Positions 1 to 7,482 of a stretch of 12,502 nt of DNA are shown here, piece by piece. The stretch comes from Lachnospiraceae bacterium (GTDB taxonomy: Bacteria; Bacillota; Clostridia; Lachnospirales; Lachnospiraceae), in NCBI GenBank assembly GCA_017463035.1, contig JAFTPY010000214.1:1-12502 (forward strand), given 5' to 3'. The number at the start of each line of letters is the position of its first letter. Position 1 is the stretch's first letter. The translations under genes and the position numbers were made by a program. The notes beneath the pieces are model-generated. The model saw only the letters and a program-made list of their open reading frames with translations. It did not search any database and had not been told where the DNA came from.

Positions 1-996
1 ATGAATTCTGTAAATGGTATTTCCGTTAATGGTACTGAATGCACCGCCCAAGTGACCTACCACGCCGGCCTGCTCGCAATCGTGAATGATATTGTTGCGT
101 ACCATATGGCTTCCGATATTATCCTTATGCCAGTTTCCGTGAAGGGCACGGAAAATAACCTCCTGTTCTCTCTGGGTACCGCCCTTTCCCTTGCCGCCGG
201 ACCACTCGTTGTGACCGCTGCTGATGTCCTTTCCGAGACTGATACCGACACACTTGGAACCGAACACCTCATTGTCTTCGATAATCCAGCCCTTACTCCA
301 GTGCGGTCCGATTAAGCCCTCCTGAAGAGCCGTCGGCGGAGCCCACTGGGGAGCCCCCTGACAAATAGTAAAACCCTTTACCGTAATGTAATTAAGCCCC
401 GTCTTTTCCGGCCAGAAGCAGAACGGGCGTACCGTAATTTCCACATTCTCCTTGGTCGGATCCGCAGCACCGAAATTCGCCCAAATCTTTGTGGTCACAT
501 CTCCCGCTTCCGCATACCAGACAAGCTTTGATTCCTCCGGATACTTTGCCTGCGGCCAAACCTCCGGGTTTGTAAGCTTTTCTACGGATTCCGCCTCGTA
601 CATCGGCATTTTATTCAAATACACATCCCCCAGATGCGGTACAAAGGCGCCCTTAAACAACCAGTCGCCGGCCAAATCCTCTTGAAACGGATTACGGTCC
701 GTAAACAAGCTGTTATCCACTTCGGTACTCCACACCTGTCCGCCTTCGTTTTTCCAATCCGTTACCGGCTCCGCACCACTGATTACTACCTCGCCGTCAC
801 CGGCAGACCGGTACACAATTCTCGCATCCTCGGTTCCGCCGTTTGCCGGGCGCACCCACTCTCGGTACACACCGGCATGCACCGTAACCGTATCCCCGGC
901 CATCGCCACCTGTGCTGCCTTAGAAATGGTCAAAAACGGCTGGTCCTTCGTTCCCACTGCACTGTCATTTCCTGTTTTTGCTACATGATATTCCAT
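1..996 (-). CDS. GH120 family beta-xylosidase, N-terminal part (runs off left edge)
   Basis: The minus strand is open from an ATG at 996 to base 1, giving 332 residues without a stop; the 3' end lies outside the window. An AGGAGG sits seven bases before the ATG. The protein begins MEYHVAKTGNDS, followed by QPFLTISKAA and GDTVTVHAGVYREWV, the first coils of a right-handed parallel beta-helix. Later segments (GDWL near 110, HLGDVYLNKM near 120, KGWIIEDNEVFGSKC near 237, VGHLGGAFS near 315) match, from memory, Thermoanaerobacterium saccharolyticum XylC, the founding GH120 beta-xylosidase (about 640 residues). The catalytic acids reported for XylC lie C-terminal to this fragment, so activity cannot be judged. 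There is no signal peptide, so it is probably a cytoplasmic enzyme releasing xylose from imported xylo-oligosaccharides. It follows the GH3 gene by 42 bases, likely in one transcript. A general pectate-lyase-like helix protein is the less likely alternative. Confidence 0.87.
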   Translation of the reverse strand, partial: MEYHVAKTGNDSAVGTKDQPFLTISKAAQVAMAGDTVTVHAGVYREWVRPANGGTEDARIVYRSAGDGEVVISGAEPVTDWKNEGGQVWSTEVDNSLFTDRNPFQEDLAGDWLFKGAFVPHLGDVYLNKMPMYEAESVEKLTNPEVWPQAKYPEESKLVWYAEAGDVTTKIWANFGAADPTKENVEITVRPFCFWPEKTGLNYITVKGFTICQGAPQWAPPTALQEGLIGPHWSKGWIIEDNEVFGSKCVGISLGKDISSGHNEWSGGKGKGGTQREQEVIFRALHGNWHKDNIGSHMVRNNIIHDCEQAGVVGHLGGAFSTINGNTIYRIH

Positions 997-1038
997 TGTA
1001 AACCTCCTCTGTTCTGATACCCTTCTTAATCTGTCTTC

Positions 1039-3789
1039 TTACTTTACCTTCTCAATTGTAATCTTATGAAAATCGATGCCACTCTGGGCAAAGGCCAAAC
1101 GCACTCTGGTCGGCTGGAACGTAAGGAAATATTCTCCCGTAAAGGACATCGGCTCCCCCTTTGTTCCGTGCCAGGTAAAGGTATCGTGTACCGTTCCCAT
1201 AAAGTACAAGGTTACCGGCATCTGTGCCAGTTCACTTGCCGTGGAACTTGCGGTAAATGTAAAGCGATATTTCGTTCTCTCCTCCACATTTAACATGAAG
1301 GTATGGTGACTTCCCTTCTTACTGTGTACACCGGTCAAATCAATTTCCAAATAATCTCCGAGGTCATAGGTATAATTTCCGTTTGCACCATCCTCTTCAT
1401 CTTCCTCATGATAGTTCACACGCTCAATCTCGTCATCGATTCCACGGAGACGCTTTAATGCATGGGTACTCAGAATAAAACGGCAAATATTCGCAGCATT
1501 TCTCTGTAATTCCGCACGTTTTAAAGAGCCGTCCGCCAAAGATTCCATTACATTATCATCATTGGTCAGGCTGTCTCTGGTTACCATATACACATCATTC
1601 TGGGACATGGCCAGTGCCGCAAAATCACGCTTATCCACCGGCTGGTTTCTGCGATTAATCGCTGCCCACCAGTCGGTCATTACCATACCGTCAAAGCCCC
1701 AATCATCCCGCAAAAGTGCCGTCGCCAAATCGTAATTTCCCGCGGTCCAGACTCCGTTCAAGGAACCGTAGGTGGTCATAATCGTCTTTGCCTTACCGTC
1801 CTTTACCGCAAGTTCAAAGCACTTCAAATAGATTTCACGAAGGGCACGCTCTGAAATCACAGAATCGGACGTATGACGACCGGACTCCTGATCGTTTCCG
1901 ACAAAATGCTTAATGGTACCGGTTACCCCTGCGGAATGGAAGCCCTTAAGCTCCGCAGATGCCATAGTTCCGGTCAAATACGGATCCTCGGAAAAATACT
2001 CAAAATTCCGTCCGTTAAGCGGATGGCGATGCAGATTCATACCCGGTCCCAGCATACAGTCCACCTTATGATATGCCGCCTCTAAACCGAAGCAGGTGAA
2101 TAATTCGTAAATCAATTCCTTGTTAAAGGTAGACGCCAGCAATGTACCGTTCGGAATGCTGAAAGCCTTGGTGCCGCAGTCCATACGGATACCCGCCGGA
2201 CCGTCCGCACAACAACCGCACGGAATGCCAAATGCCGCCAACTCCTCTGTTACACCGCCAAAGGTGGATGCCGTACCCGGAGTTACCTTCGGGCTGCTCA
2301 TACCTTCGCCACGGATGATGCAAGCCAAATTCTCATCAGAAAACTGGGCAATAAACGCATCCATGGAAGCCTTACCGTCAGCTACATCCGCCAGCTTAAT
2401 TCCCTGATTGCCGGTGTATGCCAGTTCCTTCGGCATACGCTCCAGTCTACGTACAGAATCCTTCGGTTCTACTGCCGGCACTTCTTCAAAGCATACCTTA
2501 TAACCTTCACCGTCTTTCTCCGGCATCATACGTGTGAAAGAGCGTTCCGGGGCCAGCACCTGCTCGTGCTCGGATACCACATAGGTCTCCGCCACATTGG
2601 TGGAAGCGGCCTTTTTCGCACTGCGCACATCCGCACCCACATAGAAGTTATATTCTCCCGCTTCCAATACAAAGCAGGACTTATGTCCGGTCTTACCGAA
2701 GTCATCAAAGGAAGCAAAATCTTCTGTCCTCACCGTTACAGTCAACACCTGAGTCTCCCTCGGTGCCAATTCCTTCGTCTTTTCATAGCCACAAAGCACT
2801 CTTGCAGGCTTACCAAGCACGCCCTGCGGTGCTTCGCAATATACCTGTACCACTTCCTTGCCTGCCGCATCTCCGGTGTTAGTTACCGCCACCTCTAAGG
2901 TCACGCCCTCCTTCGCCACAGACACCGATTTAGTCTCCATGGAAAACGTCGTATAGGAAAGACCAAAACCGAAGGGATACATCACTTTATCCTTTGCAAA
3001 GGTTTCAAAATACCGATACCCCACATAAATGTCCTCGGAGTAGAAATTACGCTCTCTGCTACCGAAATTCGGGTGAGACGGATAATCCTCAATGGCATAG
3101 GCAATGGTATCCGGCATCTTACCGGACGGACTTACCTGACCGGTTAATACCTGTGCCGTACCGGTTCCGCCAAGCATTCCGCCTTGCCAACCGTACAGTA
3201 CTGCCTCCGGCTCATATTTCGTTACAAAACTCATATCGATAAGACCGCCTACATTCAGCAGTACCACCATTTTCTTGAAGTATTTTCTTACCTTGGCGAG
3301 CATTTCATCCTCACCGTCGCTTAAGAAATAGGCCCCCTTTTCCGCACGATTGTCCTGGTCCTCGCCCGCGGTACGACCGAGAATCACAAGAGCCACCTCC
3401 GACTCAGCCGCCGTCTTTTCACAAAGCGCATCGGAAAGCGGCATCTCTTTCTGGCTCCAAGGCTCCGCGCCCCAACCGGTGCCCAAATCAAAGGGATGCT
3501 CCATGCACCACTCTTCATATACCTTTAATAACTCGCGGTTTACCTCTACCGCTCCGCTCTCTAAAAGACCTTCCGTAATTCCCACTACATGGGATACGTT
3601 TACCATACCGCCGGAGCCGGTTCCGCTCTTATAATAATCCAATTGGATTCTTCCGAATACCGCTACTTTTTCATCCTTTCGGAACGGAAGTACCTTGCCC
3701 TCGTTACGAAGCAAAACACAGCCTTCCGCCACGGACTGAACTGCCTTTTCCGAATAATACTGCCAATCCAATACTCTTTTCTGTCCCAT
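1039..3789 (-). CDS. GH3 family beta-glucosidase/beta-xylosidase with permuted domain order
   Basis: This is a 916-residue glycoside hydrolase family 3 enzyme. Its domains are in swapped order. The alpha/beta sandwich comes first (AEGCVLLRNEG near 21 to PFGFGLSYTTF near 272-282), then a fibronectin-III-like domain (about 290-385), then the TIM-barrel domain (about 440-770). The barrel carries DGPAGIR (529-535), NGRNFEYFSEDP, KHFVGND (627-633) and GFDGMVMTDWWA (698-709), in which Asp706 should be the nucleophile. The same order is known in rumen GH3 enzymes from Butyrivibrio and Ruminococcus. About 100 beta-rich residues follow the barrel and may be a carbohydrate-binding domain. No signal peptide is present, so the enzyme is cytoplasmic. 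The chosen ATG at 3789 has AAAGGA six bases upstream and fits homologues; an in-frame ATG at 3819 with its own AAAGGA is a real alternative. Substrate (beta-glucosides or beta-xylosides) cannot be told from sequence; the GH120 neighbour favours xylan breakdown products. Confidence 0.93.
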   Translation of the reverse strand: MGQKRVLDWQYYSEKAVQSVAEGCVLLRNEGKVLPFRKDEKVAVFGRIQLDYYKSGTGSGGMVNVSHVVGITEGLLESGAVEVNRELLKVYEEWCMEHPFDLGTGWGAEPWSQKEMPLSDALCEKTAAESEVALVILGRTAGEDQDNRAEKGAYFLSDGEDEMLAKVRKYFKKMVVLLNVGGLIDMSFVTKYEPEAVLYGWQGGMLGGTGTAQVLTGQVSPSGKMPDTIAYAIEDYPSHPNFGSRERNFYSEDIYVGYRYFETFAKDKVMYPFGFGLSYTTFSMETKSVSVAKEGVTLEVAVTNTGDAAGKEVVQVYCEAPQGVLGKPARVLCGYEKTKELAPRETQVLTVTVRTEDFASFDDFGKTGHKSCFVLEAGEYNFYVGADVRSAKKAASTNVAETYVVSEHEQVLAPERSFTRMMPEKDGEGYKVCFEEVPAVEPKDSVRRLERMPKELAYTGNQGIKLADVADGKASMDAFIAQFSDENLACIIRGEGMSSPKVTPGTASTFGGVTEELAAFGIPCGCCADGPAGIRMDCGTKAFSIPNGTLLASTFNKELIYELFTCFGLEAAYHKVDCMLGPGMNLHRHPLNGRNFEYFSEDPYLTGTMASAELKGFHSAGVTGTIKHFVGNDQESGRHTSDSVISERALREIYLKCFELAVKDGKAKTIMTTYGSLNGVWTAGNYDLATALLRDDWGFDGMVMTDWWAAINRRNQPVDKRDFAALAMSQNDVYMVTRDSLTNDDNVMESLADGSLKRAELQRNAANICRFILSTHALKRLRGIDDEIERVNYHEEDEEDGANGNYTYDLGDYLEIDLTGVHSKKGSHHTFMLNVEERTKYRFTFTASSTASELAQMPVTLYFMGTVHDTFTWHGTKGEPMSFTGEYFLTFQPTRVRLAFAQSGIDFHKITIEKVK

Positions 3790-3795
3790 AAGTAA

Positions 3796-3830
3796 TCCTT
3801 TCTGCCGAGCCTCCGGCATCTTCATCCTTT
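3796..3830 (-). promoter_or_regulatory. Two competing ribosome binding sites before the GH3 gene
   Basis: AAAGGA occurs twice on the minus strand. The copy at 3796-3801 is six bases from the ATG at 3789. The copy at 3825-3830 is five bases from an in-frame ATG at 3819. Between them a small hairpin is possible: TGCCG (3814-3818) pairs with CGGCA (3803-3807) around a six-base loop. A longer frame opening with GTG at 3864 has no well-placed binding site. Confidence 0.45.
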
Positions 3831-3892
3831 GTACCACATACGCCTTTCGCACCGTTTCAGGCACGCGGACGTCACTCTCACCCTCTCATAGT

Positions 3893-4588
3893 TTATATTC
3901 GTTTCTTCAAAAACGCCTCTGCCAACACCAAATCTTCCGGTGTAGTCACTTTTATATTCGTGTAACTTCCCCGCACCATCTGAATCGGAATATCGTGATA
4001 CAATCCCACCACCATGGCATCATCCGTTACATTAATCTCCTGCTCCCGCATTAACTGCTCATAAGCATCATATGCAAGAGAAAACTCAAAGCTTTGCGGT
4101 GTTTGTGCCGTCCACAAACTGTCCCGTTTCGGTGTCAGGGTAATAGTCCCCCTCTCATCCGTCATCTGGATGGTGTCCTTCACCGGCATTCCGGCCACAC
4201 AGGCATTATACTGCTCGGTCTCCGTAATCAGACGATTGATTAATTCCGCTGTCACAAGAGGTCTTGCCCCATCGTGAATCAACACATAGTCCGGTTCCTG
4301 CTCCTTCAAGCATTTCAGCCCGTTCCACACGGAAGCATACCGTTCCGCACCGCCGGCCACAATAGCCACCACCTTCGCAAATCCGAACCGTTCCACCAGC
4401 TCTTTTCTACAGTACTCCTCGTCCCCCTCTGCCGTCACCAGCACAACTTGTTCTGCGTCGCTGTCCTCAAACGCTTTCAAAGAATAATACAGAAGCGGCT
4501 TTCCGAGAAGCTCCATATACTGCTTCGGAACATCGCTTTGCATTCTGCTTCCTTTTCCTCCTGCCAATACAATCCCCGCTGCCGCCAT
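3893..4588 (-). CDS. ispD: 2-C-methyl-D-erythritol 4-phosphate cytidylyltransferase
   Basis: IspD joins CTP and methylerythritol 4-phosphate to give CDP-methylerythritol in the non-mevalonate (MEP) isoprenoid pathway in the cytoplasm. The 231 residues match the family length. The N-terminal nucleotide-binding loop is AGIVLAGGKGSRM with Arg15, followed by PKQY with Lys22. Further family motifs are HDGARP (105-110, Asp106 and Arg109), WTAQTPQSF (159-167), VTDDA (187-191) and NIKVTTPEDL with Lys213. The start ATG is preceded by AAGGAGG with only three bases of spacing, which is tight. It lies eight bases after the tsaD stop, so the two are surely co-transcribed. The related TarI (ribitol-5-phosphate cytidylyltransferase) shares the fold, but no TarJ partner is next to it, so IspD is preferred. 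Confidence 0.92.
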   Translation of the reverse strand: MAAAGIVLAGGKGSRMQSDVPKQYMELLGKPLLYYSLKAFEDSDAEQVVLVTAEGDEEYCRKELVERFGFAKVVAIVAGGAERYASVWNGLKCLKEQEPDYVLIHDGARPLVTAELINRLITETEQYNACVAGMPVKDTIQMTDERGTITLTPKRDSLWTAQTPQSFEFSLAYDAYEQLMREQEINVTDDAMVVGLYHDIPIQMVRGSYTNIKVTTPEDLVLAEAFLKKRI

Positions 4589-4596
4589 AGTCCTCC

Positions 4597-5607
4597 TTAT
4601 CGCTCTCCGAGCTGTAAATTCGGCACCGCATTCAAATCCAATCCGTGCCGTACACCCTTCCCAAACTCATAATACGCCGCCGCACCGATCATGGCCGCAT
4701 TGTCCGTACAAAGAACCGGGGACGGACGATACAGCTTGATACCTGCCTTTTTACATGCCTCTTCCATGCCTGCGCGAATAGCGGAATTGGATGCTACACC
4801 GCCGGCCAGAGCCAACTTTTTCATACCGGTATTCTTTACTGCCGCCATGGTCTTCTCTACCAATACTTCTACCACCGACTGCTGGAAGGACGCCGCCACA
4901 TCCGCCGGGTTGATTTCGATGCCCTGCATTGCCGACTGGTTCAAATAATTCAATACCGCGGACTTCACACCGCTGAAACTGAAATCGTACGGAGAATCCG
5001 CAATCTGTCCTTTCGGAAACTTTATTGCATTCGGATTTCCTTCCTTGGACAACTTATCAATCTTCGGGCCGCCCGGATACCCAAGCCCGATGGCTCTTGC
5101 CACCTTGTCAAAGGCTTCGCCCGCCGCATCATCGTGGGTCCGCCCTAAAATCTCGTACTCACCGTAGTCCGCCACCCGTACCAAATGGGTGTGACCGCCG
5201 GATACCACCAAACACAAAAACGGCGGTTCCAAATCTAAATTCTCTATGTAATTTGCGGAAATATGTCCTTCGATATGATGCACTCCGATAAGAGGCTTCC
5301 CTGCACCGTAAGCCAAAGCCTTCGCATGGGCCACGCCTACCAAAAGAGCGCCCACCAGTCCCGGACCATAAGTTACCGCTACCGCGTCCACCTCGTTCAG
5401 GGTCATACCGGCCTCGGACAAAGCCTGTTCCACCACATTATTGATACGCTCCGTATGCTTTCTGGACGCGATTTCCGGCACCACACCGCCGTATAAGGTA
5501 TGGATATCGATTTGTGACGAAATTACATTGGACAGTACCTTACGGCCGTCCTCCACCACCGCTGCCGCGGTTTCGTCACAGGATGATTCAATTGCTAAAA
5601 TTCGCAC
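4597..5607 (-). CDS. tsaD: tRNA N6-adenosine threonylcarbamoyltransferase TsaD
   Basis: TsaD transfers the threonylcarbamoyl group to A37 of ANN-decoding tRNAs, working with TsaB, TsaE and TsaC/Sua5; it is near-universal. The protein (336 residues from the chosen start) opens MRILAIESSCDETAAAV, the family signature. It carries the metal-binding histidines His111 and His115 in HHIEGH, the phosphate-loop SGGHTHLV (136-143), AGGVASN (268-274) and Asp302 in CTDNAAMIGAA. The GTG start at 5607 has GGAGG eight bases upstream and matches where homologues begin. A TTG at 5625 would add six residues but has no good ribosome binding site. No partner genes (tsaB, tsaE) are in the window. It leads straight into ispD. 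Confidence 0.96.
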   Translation of the reverse strand: MRILAIESSCDETAAAVVEDGRKVLSNVISSQIDIHTLYGGVVPEIASRKHTERINNVVEQALSEAGMTLNEVDAVAVTYGPGLVGALLVGVAHAKALAYGAGKPLIGVHHIEGHISANYIENLDLEPPFLCLVVSGGHTHLVRVADYGEYEILGRTHDDAAGEAFDKVARAIGLGYPGGPKIDKLSKEGNPNAIKFPKGQIADSPYDFSFSGVKSAVLNYLNQSAMQGIEINPADVAASFQQSVVEVLVEKTMAAVKNTGMKKLALAGGVASNSAIRAGMEEACKKAGIKLYRPSPVLCTDNAAMIGAAAYYEFGKGVRHGLDLNAVPNLQLGER

Positions 5608-5615
5608 GTTTCCTG

Positions 5616-5620
5616 CCTCC
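5616..5620 (-). promoter_or_regulatory. Ribosome binding site fixing the tsaD GTG start
   Basis: GGAGG lies eight bases upstream of GTG at 5607. It sits downstream of the competing TTG at 5625 and therefore cannot serve that codon, which supports the shorter protein. Confidence 0.7.
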
Positions 5621-5670
5621 GTCAATTCACATTACAACATTCTCCACCCTATAGTATCGTTCTTCTCTGC

Positions 5671-6237
5671 TTACTCCCCTTCTGCGGTTTCCCATCCTAA
5701 AATTTTGTAATTCCCGTCAGAATCCATTCTCATAATCAGATTGCGGTAGCTTCCGCCGCTCCCCTTGTCGGAACGGCTCATCAGTTGAAACTGAATGGAC
5801 GCATATTCATAACCGTCCTTCTTCCACTTGGACACATTGCTGGCTTTGTCCAACACATACCCGGTAAATACCAGCTTCTTTTCCCTCGCAGTATCCAAAT
5901 CAGCTTTTGTTGCCGCCAATAAAGAATCGTAGGGATTGATTGCTGCAAACTCCTCATCAAACAACTCCCGTTCCTTCCGCACCAATGCTTCCAGCTGCTC
6001 CTCCGTGGTATCCGCACTGTAAATGCACTCCACGATTCCGCAATAGAACTCTGCCACGGAATAGGGCGTCGGCGGATAATTGGTATCCAGATTTTTGGCA
6101 ATAATCTGCTCCGCCACCGTATTTACCGGCTCTTTTGCATCCTTTCCGGAGCGGTCGATGTACATGTACAACGCCACAATGGCACATGCCAATACCAGCA
6201 CCACACTGATGGTACCGATTCTCTTTTTCACTTTCAT
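5671..6237 (-). CDS. Membrane-anchored protein resembling the DUF6715 family
   Basis: This protein has 188 residues from an ATG at 6237 that has AGGAGG seven bases upstream; a longer frame to 6261 has no binding site. A short basic N-terminus (MKVKKR) is followed by one hydrophobic segment at about 7-25, then a soluble part that should face outward. A cysteine sits inside the hydrophobic stretch, but hydrophobic residues continue after it, so it is probably not a lipoprotein. The outer part has NLDTNYPPTPYSVAEFY near 46-62, an acidic region EEQLEALVRKERELFDEE, and a C-terminal half ending NYKILGWETAEGE. This layout recalls the DUF6715 proteins of Lachnospiraceae, whose function is unknown to me. 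It lies between rnz and tsaD with short gaps. Confidence 0.8.
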   Translation of the reverse strand: MKVKKRIGTISVVLVLACAIVALYMYIDRSGKDAKEPVNTVAEQIIAKNLDTNYPPTPYSVAEFYCGIVECIYSADTTEEQLEALVRKERELFDEEFAAINPYDSLLAATKADLDTAREKKLVFTGYVLDKASNVSKWKKDGYEYASIQFQLMSRSDKGSGGSYRNLIMRMDSDGNYKILGWETAEGE

Positions 6238-6267
6238 AGGAATCCCTCCTTTGCATCGCAAACCGGA

Positions 6268-7182
6268 TTACTCGTTTTTATCAAACTCCAACACCGTCGT
6301 CCTGCCGTCCTTTGCCGCATAGGCCGCCGGAAAAATCTTCCGGGTCTTCGGAATAAACTCCTCCGGGCGAATGAGAGACGGACTGTAATGCGTCAGCCAC
6401 AATTCCTTTGCATTTGCTTCCTTTGCCAGCTTTGCCGCCTCATAAAAAGTCATGTGCTTGTGCTCCAACGCCTTATTCATCTTGTCGTCTTCGCCGTACA
6501 TACCCTCGCAAATAAACAAATCCGCTTCGGTAGCATGGGCAACAATACTCTTTGTCGGTCTCGTATCCGTGGTATAAGCAAGACGAATACCTTTACGCGG
6601 CGGTCCCAGAACCATATCCGGAGTAAAGCATCTTCAGTCTTCTTCAATGGTTTCGCCCTTCTGCAACCGATTCCAGAACTTCTGCGGAACGTTATGTTCC
6701 GCCGCCAGTTCCGGAAAGAACCGCCCTCCCCGGCGTACCACCACGGAATATCCGTAGCAAAGTACGTTATGATTTACTTTATAAGCCTCAATTTCGTACC
6801 CGTGGCAAAAAATCGTCTCTTCCGCCTCGGTTAATTCATGAAATTCAAGTGTAAAAGGCAGCTCCGGCGCAATGGTTCTGAGTGCGCCAACTACCCGTTC
6901 TAACCCCTTCGGTCCGATGAGAGTCACAGGCTCCTTTCGCTCTGCGTTTCCCATGGACAACAATAAGCCCGGCAAGCCGCTGATGTGATCTCCGTGGTAA
7001 TGGGTAAAACAAATCACATCAATATCATGAAAGCTCCATCCTTTTTCCCGAATCGCCACCTGGGTGCCCTCGCCGCAGTCAATCAGTAAACTGCTGCCGT
7101 TTAACCGGGTCATCAGGGCGGTCAGCCAACGATTCGGAAGCGGCATCATTCCGCCGGTCCCTAACAAACAAACTTCTAACAT
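6268..7182 (-). pseudogene. rnz: Ribonuclease Z gene interrupted by an in-frame TGA
   Basis: Ribonuclease Z cuts the 3' trailer from tRNA precursors. The ATG at 7182 has AGGAGG four bases upstream. The frame runs 182 codons to a TGA at 6634-6636, then continues in the same frame to a TAA at 6268, making 304 residues in all if read through, the normal length of the long bacterial enzyme. The first part holds HYHGDH (His61, His63, Asp65, His66) and His138. The part after the stop holds PPRKG, Asp206 in TTDTRP, the EHKHMT segment and His265 in LTHYS. A product ending at codon 182 would thus lack essential metal ligands. The TGA stands where Bacillus RNase Z has the Gly of DGR, so a single GGA to TGA change is the simplest origin. 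No good ribosome binding site precedes the first ATG after the stop (6615). The gene start overlaps the previous stop codon. Confidence 0.88.
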
Positions 7183-7403
7183 AAAACCTCCTGCTTTTTT
7201 TCTATCTTCACAGGTAACTTAAACTGCTTTATCCATTCATCATAGCAGTCCTCACACACCACAATATGATGAATCTGTAAATCTTTTTCGGAAAAATAGC
7301 CCCACTCCTTGCGGATATATACCGCATCCTCCGTCACGGTTTTGCCGCTGTCGGAGGTCGCAAGGGCTCGTCCGCAACAATTACAGAGTACCTTCTGCTT
7401 CAT
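7176..7403 (-). CDS. Small Cys-rich, probably zinc-binding protein
   Basis: This small protein has 75 residues from an ATG at 7403 with AAAGGAG eight bases upstream; an upstream extension to 7445 lacks a binding site. It opens MKQKVLCNCCGRAL with Cys7, Cys9 and Cys10. A second pair is Cys50 and Cys53 in VVCEDCYDEW, next to His45-His46, and the last residue is Cys75. Two knuckles about 40 residues apart suggest one zinc ribbon. The last seven bases overlap the start of rnz (ATGTTAG), so translation of the two is probably coupled. I do not recognise a named family. Confidence 0.8.
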   Translation of the reverse strand: MKQKVLCNCCGRALATSDSGKTVTEDAVYIRKEWGYFSEKDLQIHHIVVCEDCYDEWIKQFKLPVKIEKKQEVLC

Positions 7404-7433
7404 CCGTTCCACTCCTTTCAATCCCTCACGGAC

Positions 7434-7439
7434 ATTATA
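7434..7439 (-). promoter_or_regulatory. Candidate -10 element for the Cys-rich protein and rnz
   Basis: A perfect TATAAT on the minus strand lies in the gap after the FliB-like gene, about 30 bases upstream of the ATG at 7403. The hexamer 17 bases further upstream (TACCCT) is a poor -35 match and there is no TG extension, so this is a weak call. Confidence 0.3.
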
Positions 7440-7482
7440 CCGCATTTTGACAGAAAAGGGTAGTGGTAATTATTTTCTCCCT

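Noticed and set aside
1..315. Plus-strand open frame of 104 residues at the left edge
   Set aside because: It lies antisense to the clear GH120 gene, whose minus-strand frame is open from 996 to 1 and matches a known family.
634..1017. Plus-strand open frame of 127 residues
   Set aside because: Antisense to the 5' part of the GH120 gene; composition is typical of a shadow frame and no family is recognised.
3790..3864. GTG at 3864 as the GH3 start
   Set aside because: No ribosome binding site at a workable distance; two better starts lie downstream.
6268..6615. The rnz 3' part as an independent gene starting at 6615
   Set aside because: No good ribosome binding site before this ATG, and the frame is continuous with the upstream half apart from the TGA.
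6634..6636. TGA in rnz as selenocysteine or as a reassigned codon
   Set aside because: The position is Gly in relatives, no SECIS-like hairpin is evident just downstream, and other genes in the window end in TGA.
7441..7482. Plus-strand TTGACA at about 7446 as a promoter
   Set aside because: No acceptable -10 at proper spacing and no plus-strand gene follows.
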